Below are positions 1 through 5,519 of a stretch of 5,519 bases of DNA, in pieces. The number at the start of each line of letters is the position of its first letter. Position 1 is the stretch's first letter. This DNA comes from Bacteroidota bacterium (lineage in GTDB: Bacteria > Bacteroidota > Ignavibacteria > SZUA-365 > JAADGX01). A model generated the notes under the pieces. The model made no database searches, had not been told where the DNA came from, and saw only the letters and a list, made by a program, of their open reading frames with translations. Made by a program: the position numbers and the translations under genes. The stretch covers positions 1-5,519 of the forward strand of contig JAJRXL010000238.1 in NCBI GenBank assembly GCA_024276335.1. Direction: 5' to 3'.

Positions 1-1
1 C

Positions 2-373
2 GGCTCCGACGATACGCAGTTGGTGGTCTTCGGCGACGGCGACGTGGAGCCCGCCTTCGGACTCATGGGCGGCCGCGAAGGCACGCTGAATTCCATCACG
101 CTCGAACTTCCGGACGGTTCGATCACGAAGCCCCGCAGCCTGGATTTGCTCACCGGCTTGCCCAGCGGAACAATCTACCGCCAGTGCGCGGGCGGCGGCG
201 GCGGTTACGGCGATCCGAGGAAACGCCCGGCCGAATTGGTGGCGGAAGAAGTGCGAAACGGCATCATTTCCATTGAAGCGGCACGGGAGATCTATGGCGT
301 CGTGGTGAACGAGCAGACCCTGGAACTCGACCGGCAAACGACCGAACAGCGCAGGAGTCAACAGCATGGATGA
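2..373 (+). CDS. Hydantoinase B / acetone carboxylase alpha-type subunit, C-terminal part (5' end cut)
   Basis: This is the last 123 residues of a HyuB-family protein. The reading frame is open from base 2, so the gene begins upstream of the window. HyuB-family proteins (N-methylhydantoinase B, 5-oxoprolinase C-terminal half, acetone and acetophenone carboxylase subunits) are usually 500 to 700 residues and work with a HyuA partner in ATP-dependent ring opening or ketone carboxylation in the cytoplasm. Family marks seen here are the glycine-rich segment GGGGGYGDP (191-217) and the closing helix pattern LVAEEVRNG...EAAREIYGVVV, both typical of the family C-terminus. After them comes a short polar tail rich in Gln, Arg and Glu. 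The stop TGA at 371-373 overlaps the next start by 8 bases, which suggests translational coupling. A HyuA partner would be expected upstream but is not in the window. Carboxylase versus hydrolase activity cannot be decided from this fragment. Confidence 0.88.
   Translation, partial: GSDDTQLVVFGDGDVEPAFGLMGGREGTLNSITLELPDGSITKPRSLDLLTGLPSGTIYRQCAGGGGGYGDPRKRPAELVAEEVRNGIISIEAAREIYGVVVNEQTLELDRQTTEQRRSQQHG
353..357 (+). promoter_or_regulatory. Shine-Dalgarno site of the small gene at 366
   Basis: AGGAG lies 8 bases before the ATG at 366, inside the end of the HyuB-like gene. It fixes 366 as the start of the small gene and shows that this gene is, or recently was, translated. Confidence 0.7.
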
Positions 374-614
374 AAAGAAGAAACTGGAAGTCCTGAGCAA
401 CATAAACCGCGCCGCGCATTTCGAATGGCGCCGGGCCGTTCTCGCGCTGTGCCCGGACCTCGATCCCGTCGTCCTGATCAAGAAATACTGGGAAGAGGTA
501 GCGAAGGACACGGCGCAGTACTACCTCACGAAGATTGACCCGGAGCGGGACCTTGCACCTCAGTTCGCCAGGCTCTTCGTTTCCAGTAGCGTGGTCATGG
601 GAGAGGATGCGTAA
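366..614 (+). CDS. N-terminal half of an L-2-amino-thiazoline-4-carboxylic-acid-hydrolase-like protein, ended by an in-frame TAA
   Basis: The ATG at 366 has a good AGGAG site and opens an 82-residue frame that ends at TAA (612-614). It begins with charged, helical sequence (MDEKKKLEVLSNINRAAHFEWRR, shown here only in part as MDEKKKLEVL) and ends in VVMGEDA. The frame continues past the TAA for 79 more codons of convincing protein (next entry), so this looks like half of a protein of about 162 residues. The whole resembles, by memory, the L-2-amino-thiazoline-4-carboxylic acid hydrolase family (PF14196), whose members are mostly of unknown function. It sits directly after a HyuB-like gene, so it could be a third subunit or accessory protein of that enzyme, as small gamma subunits are in acetone carboxylase. 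That role is inferred. Whether the 82-residue product folds alone is doubtful. Confidence 0.6.
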   Translation: MDEKKKLEVLSNINRAAHFEWRRAVLALCPDLDPVVLIKKYWEEVAKDTAQYYLTKIDPERDLAPQFARLFVSSSVVMGEDA

Positions 615-854
615 CTGCTCGAGCCAACGCCCGAAGGACACAGCCGGGCGCGCCACAACGATTGCCCGTGGTACCATTGGCACCAGCGCGAGAACCTGTT
701 GAACGAAGACCAGGTCGGTTGCGATCACTGGCTCCGGGTTACCATCGAGGAAATAAACCGGGCCCTGGGCCGGTCGCTGAAATTCGAAACGGAAACCAGC
801 CTGCCCGCGGGAGACGGGTGTTGCTTGCGGAGATTCTGGGAGGAAAAATCGTAA
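615..854 (+). pseudogene. C-terminal half of the same small protein, in frame after the TAA stop
   Basis: Directly after the TAA at 612-614 the same frame runs open for 79 codons to TAA at 852-854. It carries the most recognisable part of the family: CPWYHWHQ (663-686), GCDHWL (717-734) and a closing GDGCCLRRFW (810-839). Numbered from the ATG at 366, the cysteines fall at about residues 100, 119, 152 and 153. The CPWY...GCD...GD..C..RF pattern matches what I recall of the L-2-amino-thiazoline-4-carboxylic acid hydrolase family. The stop overlaps the next gene's ATG by one base (TAATG), as expected for an intact operon member. There is no ATG or GTG start and no ribosome site for this piece; the only in-frame alternative start is TTG at 699, which would miss the CPWY motif. 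A single-base nonsense change, a sequencing error or stop readthrough are the possible explanations. Confidence 0.65.
838..843 (+). promoter_or_regulatory. Shine-Dalgarno site deciding the acyl-CoA dehydrogenase start at 854
   Basis: GGGAGG lies 10 bases before the ATG at 854. The reading frame is open further upstream (to a possible TTG at 662), but that stretch overlaps the small gene in another frame and does not resemble an acyl-CoA dehydrogenase. The site and the family N-terminus (MDFNLTEEQ) both choose 854. Confidence 0.65.
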
Positions 855-1984
855 TGGACTTCAACCTGACCGAGGAACAACAGCTTGTTCAGCAGACCTT
901 CGCCCGCTTCAGCGATGAGCAAGTGCGGCCCGTGGCGGCGGAGATCGACAAGAAGGGCGAGTACCCCCGTACCCTCGTGGCTACACTGGCGGAGATGGGC
1001 GTCTTTGGTTTGCGCTACCCGGAATCCGTGGGCGGTTCGAACGTCGATTTCCTGTCGTATTGCCTGGTCATGGAAGAGTTAGCACGGGGTTCCCTTTCCC
1101 TGGCGGCCTGCGCGGCCATGCAATCTCTCATGGGAACGCATTTCCTTTTTGCTCTCGGTACCGACGATATCCGCGAACGCCTCCTGAAGCCCGCCCTCCG
1201 GGGCGAAAAGATCGGCACCATCTGCATAACCGAGCCCAATGCGGGCAGCGACTTGTCCGCCATTTCTACTGCGGCAACGAAGGTGGAGGGAGGTTATGTC
1301 TTGAACGGGCAGAAGATGTGGATCACCGCCGCGCCCGTGGCGGATTTCTTCACCGTGTTCGCCCGTACCGGTGAAGAGAAGCGTCTGACGATTTTCCTTG
1401 TGGAGCGGAATTTCAAGGGCTTGTCGGTGGGACGAACCATCGAGAAAATGGGGGTGTGGGGTTCGCCCACATCGGAGCTCTCCTTTGTCGACTGCTTCGT
1501 TCCGGATGACCATCGGCTGGGTGAGGAGGGCGACGGCGAAACACAGCTACGCAAGATATTGTCTGAAATCCGCGTTATGACCGGCGCCCTTGCCGTGGGC
1601 GTGGCCCGCGCCGCCCTTGCCGACAGCGTCCAGTACGCGTCCGAGCGGTCGCAGTTCGGCCGTCCCATCAACCGGTTCCAGGCCATCCAGATCAAGCTGG
1701 CCGAGATGCAAACGGATCTTTCCGCCGCCACCCACATGGTCCGGCACGCCGCCTGGAGGCTGGACACCGGGCAGTTGACGATCCGGGAAGCGGCAATGGC
1801 GAAGCTCTTCGCCACCGAACGGGCGGTGGATATCTGCGATAAAGCCACGCGGATTTTCGCTTCCTACGGGTATGCCATGGAATACCCCGTGCAGCGGTAT
1901 TTCCGGGATATCCGCTTCACGTTGTACGGAGGCGGCACCAGTGAAATCTTGAAACTGCTCATCGCGCGGGAGATGACGAAATGA
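854..1984 (+). CDS. Acyl-CoA dehydrogenase family flavoprotein, catalytic Glu not found at the usual sites
   Basis: A 376-residue protein of normal length for the family, which uses FAD to form an alpha,beta double bond in an acyl-CoA and passes electrons to ETF. The N-terminal helical domain begins MDFNLTEEQ. The flavin-binding beta domain shows ITEPNAGSD (125-133) and KMWIT (154-158). The C-terminal domain shows RSQFGRPI (265-272), YGYAMEYPVQRYFRD (338-352) and YGGGTSEI (358-365). The base position of short- and medium-chain enzymes (YEGT) is Gly360 here. At the alternative position used by isovaleryl- and long-chain enzymes the sequence is SEIR, placing Ile239 where Glu is expected and Glu238 one residue early. 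The substrate is unknown; with thiolase, DUF35 and mutase genes next door, a branched or succinyl-type CoA ester is plausible. It starts one base inside the small gene's stop, and its TGA forms an ATGA overlap with the next gene. Confidence 0.93.
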   Translation: MDFNLTEEQQLVQQTFARFSDEQVRPVAAEIDKKGEYPRTLVATLAEMGVFGLRYPESVGGSNVDFLSYCLVMEELARGSLSLAACAAMQSLMGTHFLFALGTDDIRERLLKPALRGEKIGTICITEPNAGSDLSAISTAATKVEGGYVLNGQKMWITAAPVADFFTVFARTGEEKRLTIFLVERNFKGLSVGRTIEKMGVWGSPTSELSFVDCFVPDDHRLGEEGDGETQLRKILSEIRVMTGALAVGVARAALADSVQYASERSQFGRPINRFQAIQIKLAEMQTDLSAATHMVRHAAWRLDTGQLTIREAAMAKLFATERAVDICDKATRIFASYGYAMEYPVQRYFRDIRFTLYGGGTSEILKLLIAREMTK

Positions 1985-3408
1985 AAAACCCGGTTGGATT
2001 ACGGAGTTGGGGAGTGGCGGTCCCGCGTCGGAAGCTCACGAACGAAGTTACCGGGAAGGCCTGGAATCGTCCGGGGTTGCCCGGTTCCCGCTCCATCGCA
2101 GGTCACGATGAAGATGCGTTGACGCTGGGCGTCCAGGCGGCGCTGGAAGCAACGCGTGATATCGAGCCCGGCGAGGTGGACGGCATCGTCTTTGCCAGTA
2201 CAACGGCGCCATTCCTGGAAAAATTGGGTGCGGTCATTCTCGCGGAAGTGCTCGGCATTTCGATGCAATCCCGCTTCCTGGACCTGGGAGCGAGCCTGGG
2301 CGCGGGGAACGTGGGCCTGGCCACTGCATGCGACCTAGTGAACTCCGGTTCCTGCCGGAACGTGCTCGTGGTCGCAGCCGATACGCGGACACCCCGGCCG
2401 GGCGCCGATGACGAGTTCCTGTACGGTCACGCGGGAGCGGCTTTCGTGGTGGGAGCGGGAAAAGACGCGCCGGCGCTGATTGAAGCGTACTGCCGGGAGG
2501 CTGCATTCCAGTTCGACGCCTGGCGAAGGGCGGAGGATCGTTTTTTTCGCTCGGGAGATGTGAGGTTCGCCCGGATCGGCGCATACTTGAAACCCATGCA
2601 ACTGGTCCTGGACCGGGTGACTGGCGAAATGGGCTGGAAACCGGGAGACATCGGGAAAGTGGTGCTCTACAGTCCGGACATCAAGAGTGGCGCGGGTTTC
2701 CTGAAAAAAAACGGGTTCGACCTGAAGAAACAGTACGCGGATTTCGCCAGTCCCGTCGTGGGACTGACCGGCGTCGCCCATACGCCCTTGATGCTGTGCG
2801 CCGCCCTCGATCGAGCCGGGGAGCAGGAACGCGTTCTTGTTCTCGGCTACGGCGACGGGGCGGACGCGTTAGCCCTCCGGGTGCAATCCGCGACGCCGCG
2901 ATCGTCGTTCAAGGACTCCGTTGCGAAGCAGTTCGAAATTTCGTACAACCACTACCTGCGCGTGCGCGGCCTCCTGCCCGGCGACGGCGGCGGCGAAACC
3001 GCCTTCAGTTCCGAAATCATGGAGGAGCGAAACAAGGGCCTCTGGTACGGCCTGCGGGCGAAGAAATGCCCTTCGTGCGGGGGAGTAGTGACCCTGCCGT
3101 TGAGCAGGTGCCCGCATTGCGCGAATGAGTCGGGATTGGTCGATTTTCCTTTGCAACGAACGGGCACGGTATTCGCCGTCACGCACGAGTATTATTTTCC
3201 CACACCCGAGCCGCCGCTGGGCATGGCGGTTGTGAACCTGGACGGTGGCGGGCGCCTGACTCTTCAGGTGGCGGACGAGAACGAGTCCATGGTTGTTGGC
3301 GACCGGGTGGAGTTGGTGTTCCGGCGCTTGCACGATGCGGGTCATCGACCGAATTATTTCTGGAAATGCCGGAAATTGACTAACGCGGAGAATGGAAATG
3401 GGGCGTAA
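1981..3408 (+). CDS. HMG-CoA-synthase-like (thiolase fold) domain fused to DUF35 zinc-ribbon/OB-fold domain
   Basis: A 475-residue two-domain protein. Residues 1 to about 305 follow archaeal HMG-CoA synthase / KAS III: LRSWGVAVPRRKL near the start, VDGIVFAST (66-74), DLGASLGAGNVGL (101-113), VLVVAAD (128-134), and a closing GYGDGADALAL (289-299). After a linker, residues 345-382 form a zinc ribbon with Cys363-x-x-Cys366 and Cys377-x-x-Cys380, then an OB-fold of about 80 residues (390-466), which is the DUF35 architecture. Where the catalytic Cys of the fold is expected there is Ser105-Leu106; the His is replaced by Tyr230 (LYSP) and the Asn by Leu262 (GLTG); the HMG-CoA synthase Glu aligns with Thr74. 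The domain is therefore probably not a normal condensing enzyme. In archaea, separate DUF35 proteins bridge HMG-CoA synthase and thiolase; here the bridge is fused and the thiolase gene follows, so a complex with that thiolase is likely. The ATGA start has GGGAG 8 bases upstream. Confidence 0.85.
   Translation: MKNPVGLRSWGVAVPRRKLTNEVTGKAWNRPGLPGSRSIAGHDEDALTLGVQAALEATRDIEPGEVDGIVFASTTAPFLEKLGAVILAEVLGISMQSRFLDLGASLGAGNVGLATACDLVNSGSCRNVLVVAADTRTPRPGADDEFLYGHAGAAFVVGAGKDAPALIEAYCREAAFQFDAWRRAEDRFFRSGDVRFARIGAYLKPMQLVLDRVTGEMGWKPGDIGKVVLYSPDIKSGAGFLKKNGFDLKKQYADFASPVVGLTGVAHTPLMLCAALDRAGEQERVLVLGYGDGADALALRVQSATPRSSFKDSVAKQFEISYNHYLRVRGLLPGDGGGETAFSSEIMEERNKGLWYGLRAKKCPSCGGVVTLPLSRCPHCANESGLVDFPLQRTGTVFAVTHEYYFPTPEPPLGMAVVNLDGGGRLTLQVADENESMVVGDRVELVFRRLHDAGHRPNYFWKCRKLTNAENGNGA
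3387..3390 (+). promoter_or_regulatory. Shine-Dalgarno site favouring the thiolase start at 3398
   Basis: GGAG is followed by 7 bases and then ATG at 3398. The alternative in-frame ATG at 3392 would leave only one base of spacing, so 3398 is the better start. The choice changes the protein by only two residues. Confidence 0.55.
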
Positions 3409-4597
3409 TCTCAAGGACAGGGTTTGTATCATCGGCATCGGGTGGACCGCCTTCGGCGAGCACTTCGACAAAAGCTACGAAGACCTGGTGGCGGATGCGG
3501 GCTGGGCCGCCATCAATGACGCGGGCATCACCAGGGACCAAATCGACGCTGCCTGGATAGGCACCGCGTTTCCGGATGCCGGCGTGTACAAAGGGCGATC
3601 GGGAATGGACCTGGCCGAACCGCTGGGTCTGTTCGACGTACCGGTGGTGCGGGTGTCGAATTACTGCACGACAGGCGCCGAAGCCATACGGGGGGCGGTT
3701 AATTCGCTGCTCGCCGGCGAATCGTCCGTGGTACTGGCCCTGGGTGTGGAGAAACTGCGGGACCGTTCGCCGCAGGAGAGCATCGTCAAGATGATGGTGG
3801 AAATGGGGCACCCGCTGTACCAGAAGGGCTTTACCGCGGCCGGAACGTTTGCCGTGTACGCCAGCAGGCAGTTTGTCCGGTACGGTGTGACCCGGGAAGA
3901 CCTGGCGCGGGTTTCAGTCAAGAATCACGAGAACGCGACACTGAATCCCAAGGCCCACTTCCGCAAGGCCGTATCCGAGGAGCAGGTCCTGCGATCGCCT
4001 ATGGTAGCGGATCCGCTTACCGTCATGGATTCCTGTCCAACCACGGACGGGGCGGCGGCGGTGATTCTCGTTCGGGCGGAGGACGCGGAAAAATACTCCG
4101 GCGTTCCCGTGTTCCTGAAAGGAATGGGCATGTCGGTTTCGTCGGGCTGGGACCTTCCGTATTTCGATTCCGCGTATGACCTGACCTCGTTCCGGGCAAC
4201 GCGGGTGGCGGCGGAGAAGGCGTACCGCGAAGCGGGTATCACCAATCCGCGCGAAATGATCGACCTTGCCGAGGTCCACGACTGCTTCTCCATCGTGGAA
4301 CTTCTCACGTACGAGGATTTGGGTTTTTGTGAAGAAGGAGAAGCGAAGGAACTTCTCCGCTCGGGTGCCACGCGGCGGGACGGCGAGATTCCCGTCAACG
4401 TCAGCGGGGGGTTGTTGTCCTGCGGCCATCCCGTGGGAGCAACCGGTGTGCGTATGGTATGCGAGGTCGTGGAGCACCTGCGGGGAACGGCGGGCGAGCG
4501 CCAGGTGCCGGGTGCGCGCACCGGACTCACCCACAACATCGGAGGCCCGGGAGCGGTTGCGTCGGTCATCATTCTGGGCAAGGAGAAGGATACATGA
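3398..4597 (+). CDS. Thiolase, SCP-x / archaeal type (lipid-transfer-protein-like)
   Basis: A 399-residue acyl-CoA thiolase that cleaves, or forms, a 3-oxoacyl-CoA. Counting from the ATG at 3398, the nucleophile is Cys90 in SNYCTTGAEA. His294 and Cys296 lie in the HDCF motif that marks SCP-x/SCP2-type thiolases, where this Cys is thought to act as acid/base. His344 is in SGGLLSCGHPVGATG. HNIGGPG (379-385) replaces the second catalytic Cys loop of PhaA/FadA-type thiolases. All residues expected of this subclass are present, so it is probably active, unlike Ltp2-type retro-aldolases, which lack the Cys. Thiolases of this type often need a DUF35 partner, as in BbsA/BbsB of toluene degradation, and the upstream gene carries such a domain. 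Its start lies 11 bases inside the upstream gene and its TGA overlaps the next ATG by 4 bases. Substrate unknown. An ATG at 3392 is the alternative start. Confidence 0.92.
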   Translation: MGRNLKDRVCIIGIGWTAFGEHFDKSYEDLVADAGWAAINDAGITRDQIDAAWIGTAFPDAGVYKGRSGMDLAEPLGLFDVPVVRVSNYCTTGAEAIRGAVNSLLAGESSVVLALGVEKLRDRSPQESIVKMMVEMGHPLYQKGFTAAGTFAVYASRQFVRYGVTREDLARVSVKNHENATLNPKAHFRKAVSEEQVLRSPMVADPLTVMDSCPTTDGAAAVILVRAEDAEKYSGVPVFLKGMGMSVSSGWDLPYFDSAYDLTSFRATRVAAEKAYREAGITNPREMIDLAEVHDCFSIVELLTYEDLGFCEEGEAKELLRSGATRRDGEIPVNVSGGLLSCGHPVGATGVRMVCEVVEHLRGTAGERQVPGARTGLTHNIGGPGAVASVIILGKEKDT

Positions 4598-4995
4598 CGA
4601 AACGACCATTGCGAGTTCTGATCGCCAAGCCGGGATTGGACGGCCACGACGTGGGAGCCAAGATCGTAACGCGGTTCCTCATGGAAAACGGCTGCGAGGT
4701 GATCTACACCGGGCTGAGGAAATCGCCGCGGGAAATCGCCGTCGCCGCCCGGGACGAGGACGTGGACGTCATCGGCCTGTCGATCCTCTCCGGGTCACAT
4801 CTTCCCCTTTGTCAACAGTTCAGCGAGCTGCGCAGGCAGTACAAGCTCGATGACAAGTTGTGGCTGGTGGGAGGGAACATTCCCGCTCGCGACCAGGAAG
4901 AGCTCAAGAAGCTGGGCGTGGACGCGGTGTTCACCATCAGGAACTCGCTCCAATCGATTGTCGAATTCATCAACAAGAAGAAATCATGGGCATAA
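4594..4995 (+). CDS. Cobalamin-binding small subunit of a methylmalonyl-CoA-mutase-family enzyme
   Basis: A 133-residue stand-alone B12-binding domain, the normal size for the small subunit of split acyl-CoA mutases. The base-off/His-on signature is complete: Asp16-x-His18-x-x-Gly21 in GLDGHDVGAK, where His18 would coordinate cobalt, Ser63-Ile-Leu65 (the SxL motif), and Gly93-Gly94 in VGGNIP. Lys12, six residues before the His, matches the conserved lysine of methylmalonyl-CoA mutase. It holds adenosylcobalamin for the large subunit encoded directly downstream, and the two together rearrange a carbon skeleton by a radical mechanism. The ATGA start has AGGAG at 4581-4585, 8 bases upstream, and the stop overlaps the large-subunit gene by 10 bases, fitting equal production of the two subunits. 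The domain alone does not show whether the substrate is methylmalonyl-, isobutyryl-, ethylmalonyl- or another CoA ester. Confidence 0.95.
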   Translation: MTKRPLRVLIAKPGLDGHDVGAKIVTRFLMENGCEVIYTGLRKSPREIAVAARDEDVDVIGLSILSGSHLPLCQQFSELRRQYKLDDKLWLVGGNIPARDQEELKKLGVDAVFTIRNSLQSIVEFINKKKSWA

Positions 4996-5519
4996 GCAAC
5001 GAATCGTCTGTGCCGCCGGTCATTAATGAATCCGGTATCGAAATAAAGCCCCTGTACACGGAAGACGACGTCGTGGAAAGCGGGGGAACCGAGGGAATCG
5101 GCGTGCCGGGGCAGTTTCCATTTACCCGCGGCATCCATCCCCTCATGTACCGCAAGCGACCGTGGACAATGCGGCAGTACGCGGGTTTCGCCACGCCGGA
5201 GGAAACGAACAAGCGCTTTCACTACCTGATCCGAAACGGCCAGACCGGCCTCAACGTGGCTTTCGATCTGCCTACGCAAACCGGGCTCGATTCCGACGAC
5301 GAGATGGCTGCGGGAGAAGTGGGCCGGGTGGGAATGGCCGTGGATACGCTGGCGGATTTCGAGACGGCCTTCGAAGGAATTGACCTGGAGAAAATCACCG
5401 TTTCCCTGACCATCAACGGAGCGGCGGCGATCCTGATCGCGATGTACTTCGCAATGGCGGAAAAGCGGGGCTATGACGTTAGGAAGCTGCGGGGAACGGC
5501 GCAGAACGACATCCTCAAG
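4986..5519 (+). CDS. Methylmalonyl-CoA-mutase-family large (catalytic) subunit, N-terminal part (3' end cut)
   Basis: The first 178 residues of a catalytic subunit normally about 520 to 560 long; the frame is still open at the window end. A leader of about 50 residues precedes the TIM-barrel start, RGIHPLMYRKRPWTMRQYAGF (shown here in part as RPWTMRQYAG, 58-67). Then come GLNVAFDLPTQTGLDSD (88-104), VSLTINGAA (139-147) and GTAQNDILK (170-178). Aligned to P. shermanii methylmalonyl-CoA mutase, Thr61, Arg63 and Tyr65 match Thr85, Arg87 and Tyr89; Thr171 and Gln173 match Thr195 and Gln197. Ser114 is Asn90 here. Tyr at position 65 favours a methylmalonyl/ethylmalonyl-type pocket over isobutyryl-CoA mutase (Phe) or 2-hydroxyisobutyryl-CoA mutase (Ile). 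The Arg207 position, which would test for a carboxylated substrate, lies beyond the window. The ribosome site before the ATG is weak (purine-rich AAGAAG), so translation probably depends on coupling to the small subunit. Confidence 0.93.
   Translation, partial: MGISNESSVPPVINESGIEIKPLYTEDDVVESGGTEGIGVPGQFPFTRGIHPLMYRKRPWTMRQYAGFATPEETNKRFHYLIRNGQTGLNVAFDLPTQTGLDSDDEMAAGEVGRVGMAVDTLADFETAFEGIDLEKITVSLTINGAAAILIAMYFAMAEKRGYDVRKLRGTAQNDILK

Noticed and set aside
628..650. Inverted repeat CGCCCG / CGGGCG with an 11-base loop, 13 bases after the internal TAA; possible readthrough stimulator or terminator.
   Set aside because: A 6-base GC stem is expected by chance in DNA this GC-rich. There is no following T-run, and the spacing is not that of a known readthrough element.
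662..853. N-terminal extension of the acyl-CoA dehydrogenase from a TTG at 662 (64 extra residues).
   Set aside because: It overlaps the small gene, whose own frame encodes clear motifs there, and it does not look like an acyl-CoA dehydrogenase N-terminus. ATG 854 has a ribosome site and a family-typical start.
699..854. Separate gene starting at TTG 699 for the downstream half of the interrupted small gene.
   Set aside because: No ribosome site precedes it, and it would omit the CPWY motif that clearly belongs to the same domain.
2704..2712. A-AAA-AAC run in the correct phase for -1 ribosomal slippage inside the HMG-CoA-synthase-like gene; the -1 frame is open to about 3128.
   Set aside because: The zero frame continues into an intact DUF35 domain, the -1 product resembles nothing I know, and open alternative frames are common in GC-rich genes.
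3914..4647. Long minus-strand open frames of 231 and 240 codons opposite the thiolase gene, and similar ones elsewhere.
   Set aside because: They lie opposite confidently identified genes, overlap each other, show no recognisable motifs and are typical shadows of GC-rich coding sequence.

Overview
The window is one dense, plus-strand stretch of a GC-rich bacterial genome (about 60% GC by eye). It has no real intergenic space. Six genes run in the same direction, each overlapping the next by 1 to 11 bases, so it reads as the inside of a single operon. Both ends are cut: the first gene lacks its 5' part and the last lacks its 3' part. No promoter, terminator, RNA gene, CRISPR array or mobile element is visible.

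Layout: (1) the C-terminal end of a hydantoinase B / acetone carboxylase alpha-type subunit (2-373); (2) a small gene resembling the L-2-amino-thiazoline-4-carboxylic acid hydrolase family, interrupted by an in-frame TAA at 612-614, after which the same frame stays open and protein-like to 854; (3) an acyl-CoA dehydrogenase (854-1984); (4) an HMG-CoA-synthase-like (thiolase-fold) domain fused to a DUF35 zinc-ribbon/OB-fold domain (1981-3408); (5) a thiolase of the SCP-x/archaeal type (3398-4597); (6) the cobalamin-binding small subunit of an acyl-CoA mutase (4594-4995); (7) the N-terminal third of the matching methylmalonyl-CoA-mutase-family large subunit (4986 to the window end).

Together the genes suggest a catabolic acyl-CoA route. 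It would combine a HyuAB/acetone-carboxylase-like carboxylase or hydrolase, a B12-dependent carbon-skeleton rearrangement, an alpha,beta-dehydrogenation and a thiolytic cleavage. The substrate cannot be read from the sequence. Split small/large mutase genes, SCP-x thiolases with DUF35 partners, and HyuAB operons are common in metabolically versatile Desulfobacterota (former Deltaproteobacteria), Tectomicrobia/NC10-like bacteria and some archaea. The Shine-Dalgarno sites and codon use suggest a bacterium, but the phylum is a guess.

The main points of interest are the interrupted small gene, an HMG-CoA-synthase-like domain that appears to lack all of its catalytic residues but carries a fused DUF35 domain, and an acyl-CoA dehydrogenase with no glutamate at either usual catalytic-base position. 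All family alignments here were made by eye from remembered sequences.
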